Source: Gammaproteobacteria bacterium
Lineage (GTDB): Bacteria; Pseudomonadota; Gammaproteobacteria; Pseudomonadales; Azotimanducaceae
NCBI GenBank assembly: GCA_004356895.1
Contig: SMWK01000150.1
Location: forward strand, 1-33,475
DNA length: 33,475 nucleotides
Reading direction: 5' to 3'
This document shows, piece after piece, positions 33,340-33,475 of the stretch. How positions within the stretch are numbered: the first letter of the stretch is position 1; each line of letters starts with the position of its first letter. The translations under genes and the position numbers were made by a program. The notes beneath the pieces were generated by a model. The model made no database searches. It was not told the DNA's origin and saw only the letters and a program-made list of their open reading frames with translations.

Positions 33340-33475
33340 GGGGATGGAGGGGAAGTGGTTTCCAGAGTGTCGCGAGCCAGGGATGGCGGCCATTCGCTCT
33401 GCGAATGGCTTAGGAGTTCGCAAAGCGAACTCCCGAGTGCCAAGTCCGCATGGATGCGTCTTACCGACGTCTCTG
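33340..33475. repeat. Second copy of the inverted-repeat element, cut by the window edge
   Basis: From 33340 the sequence matches the reverse complement of the element at 32953-33067. TTTCCAGAGTGTCGCGAGCC then AGGGATGGCG differ from the first copy at about two positions. Later GAGTGC, ATGGATGCGTCTTACCG and CGTCTCTG match its other end. An insert at 33389-33433 adds two hairpins. The final arm is expected just past 33475. Confidence 0.85.
33389..33433. repeat. Two adjacent perfect hairpins inside the second repeat element
   Basis: GCCATTCGC-TCT-GCGAATGGC (33389-33409) and GGAGTTCGC-AAA-GCGAACTCC (33413-33433) each have perfect 9-bp stems and 3-nt loops. They share the TTCGC/GCGAA stem end and are absent from the first copy. 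Confidence 0.85.

Noticed and set aside
32815-33443. Two open frames of 145 and 157 codons on the minus strand as genes
   Set aside because: They run through the inverted-repeat elements, and their translations simply restate the repeats. Only the short stretch near 32817-32901 is real, as the start of the aminotransferase.

Overview
This is a gene-dense stretch of bacterial chromosome, probably from a proteobacterium and most likely a free-living, aerobic gammaproteobacterium. That placement is an inference: it rests on the tRNA-Val/tRNA-Asp pair behind a sigma70-type promoter, overlapping start/stop operons, ATG/GTG starts with Shine-Dalgarno sites, and a gene content dominated by organic-acid, acyl-CoA and amidohydrolase catabolism. 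No ribosomal or housekeeping marker is present to fix the taxonomy.

Layout. 1-290: tRNA-Val(TAC) and tRNA-Asp(GTC) on the minus strand with their own promoter. 367-2813: a ChrR-type cupin protein, a block of 22-bp tandem repeats, and a CYTH-CHAD protein. 2822-7461: two divergent two-gene catabolic operons (D-aminoacylase-type amidohydrolase plus an acyl-CoA-dehydrogenase-fold flavoprotein; alpha/beta hydrolase plus RraA-fold protein). 7559-12629: an MFS exporter, then TauD-type dioxygenase, MATE exporter and cytochrome P450 in one direction. 12630-14891: palindromes and an orphan gene start, a secreted amidohydrolase lipoprotein that looks richer in G+C, and a frameshifted HNH-endonuclease remnant; together these look like a rearranged or acquired patch. 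14907-17563: a GPH-family symporter and a CaiB-type CoA-transferase, preceded by an internally deleted amidohydrolase of which only the two ends survive. 17676-18740: a toxin-antitoxin-like pair (RHH protein plus DUF6036-type nucleotidyltransferase) with a perfect palindromic operator. 18813-21111: a three-gene ABC exporter. 21127-24400: aldo/keto reductase and MFS protein, divergent from an AEC-family permease. 24440-26709: a YtrA-type GntR regulator, ABC ATPase and permease, with an inverted repeat overlapping the promoter. 26849-31398: a small membrane protein, a second CoA-transferase, a periplasmic metallo-beta-lactamase-fold hydrolase, a selenoprotein, and an acyl-CoA dehydrogenase. 31456-33475: an aminotransferase gene broken by an amber codon, then a family of large inverted-repeat elements.

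The most notable item is at 29342-30217. A protein of the glycine/betaine/proline-reductase selenoprotein B family is interrupted by one in-frame UGA at 29831-29833, in the context Ser-UGA-Pro-Val-Cys. A perfect 7-bp hairpin with a GU-containing loop starts 10 nt after the UGA. This is the expected arrangement for selenocysteine insertion, so a standard gene caller would split the gene into two false halves.

Functionally, the region reads as a collection of small catabolic operons (deacylation, CoA activation by CoA transfer, acyl-CoA oxidation, oxygenases) mixed with exporters and defence or addiction genes. Four truncated or broken genes and several repeat elements indicate ongoing rearrangement.
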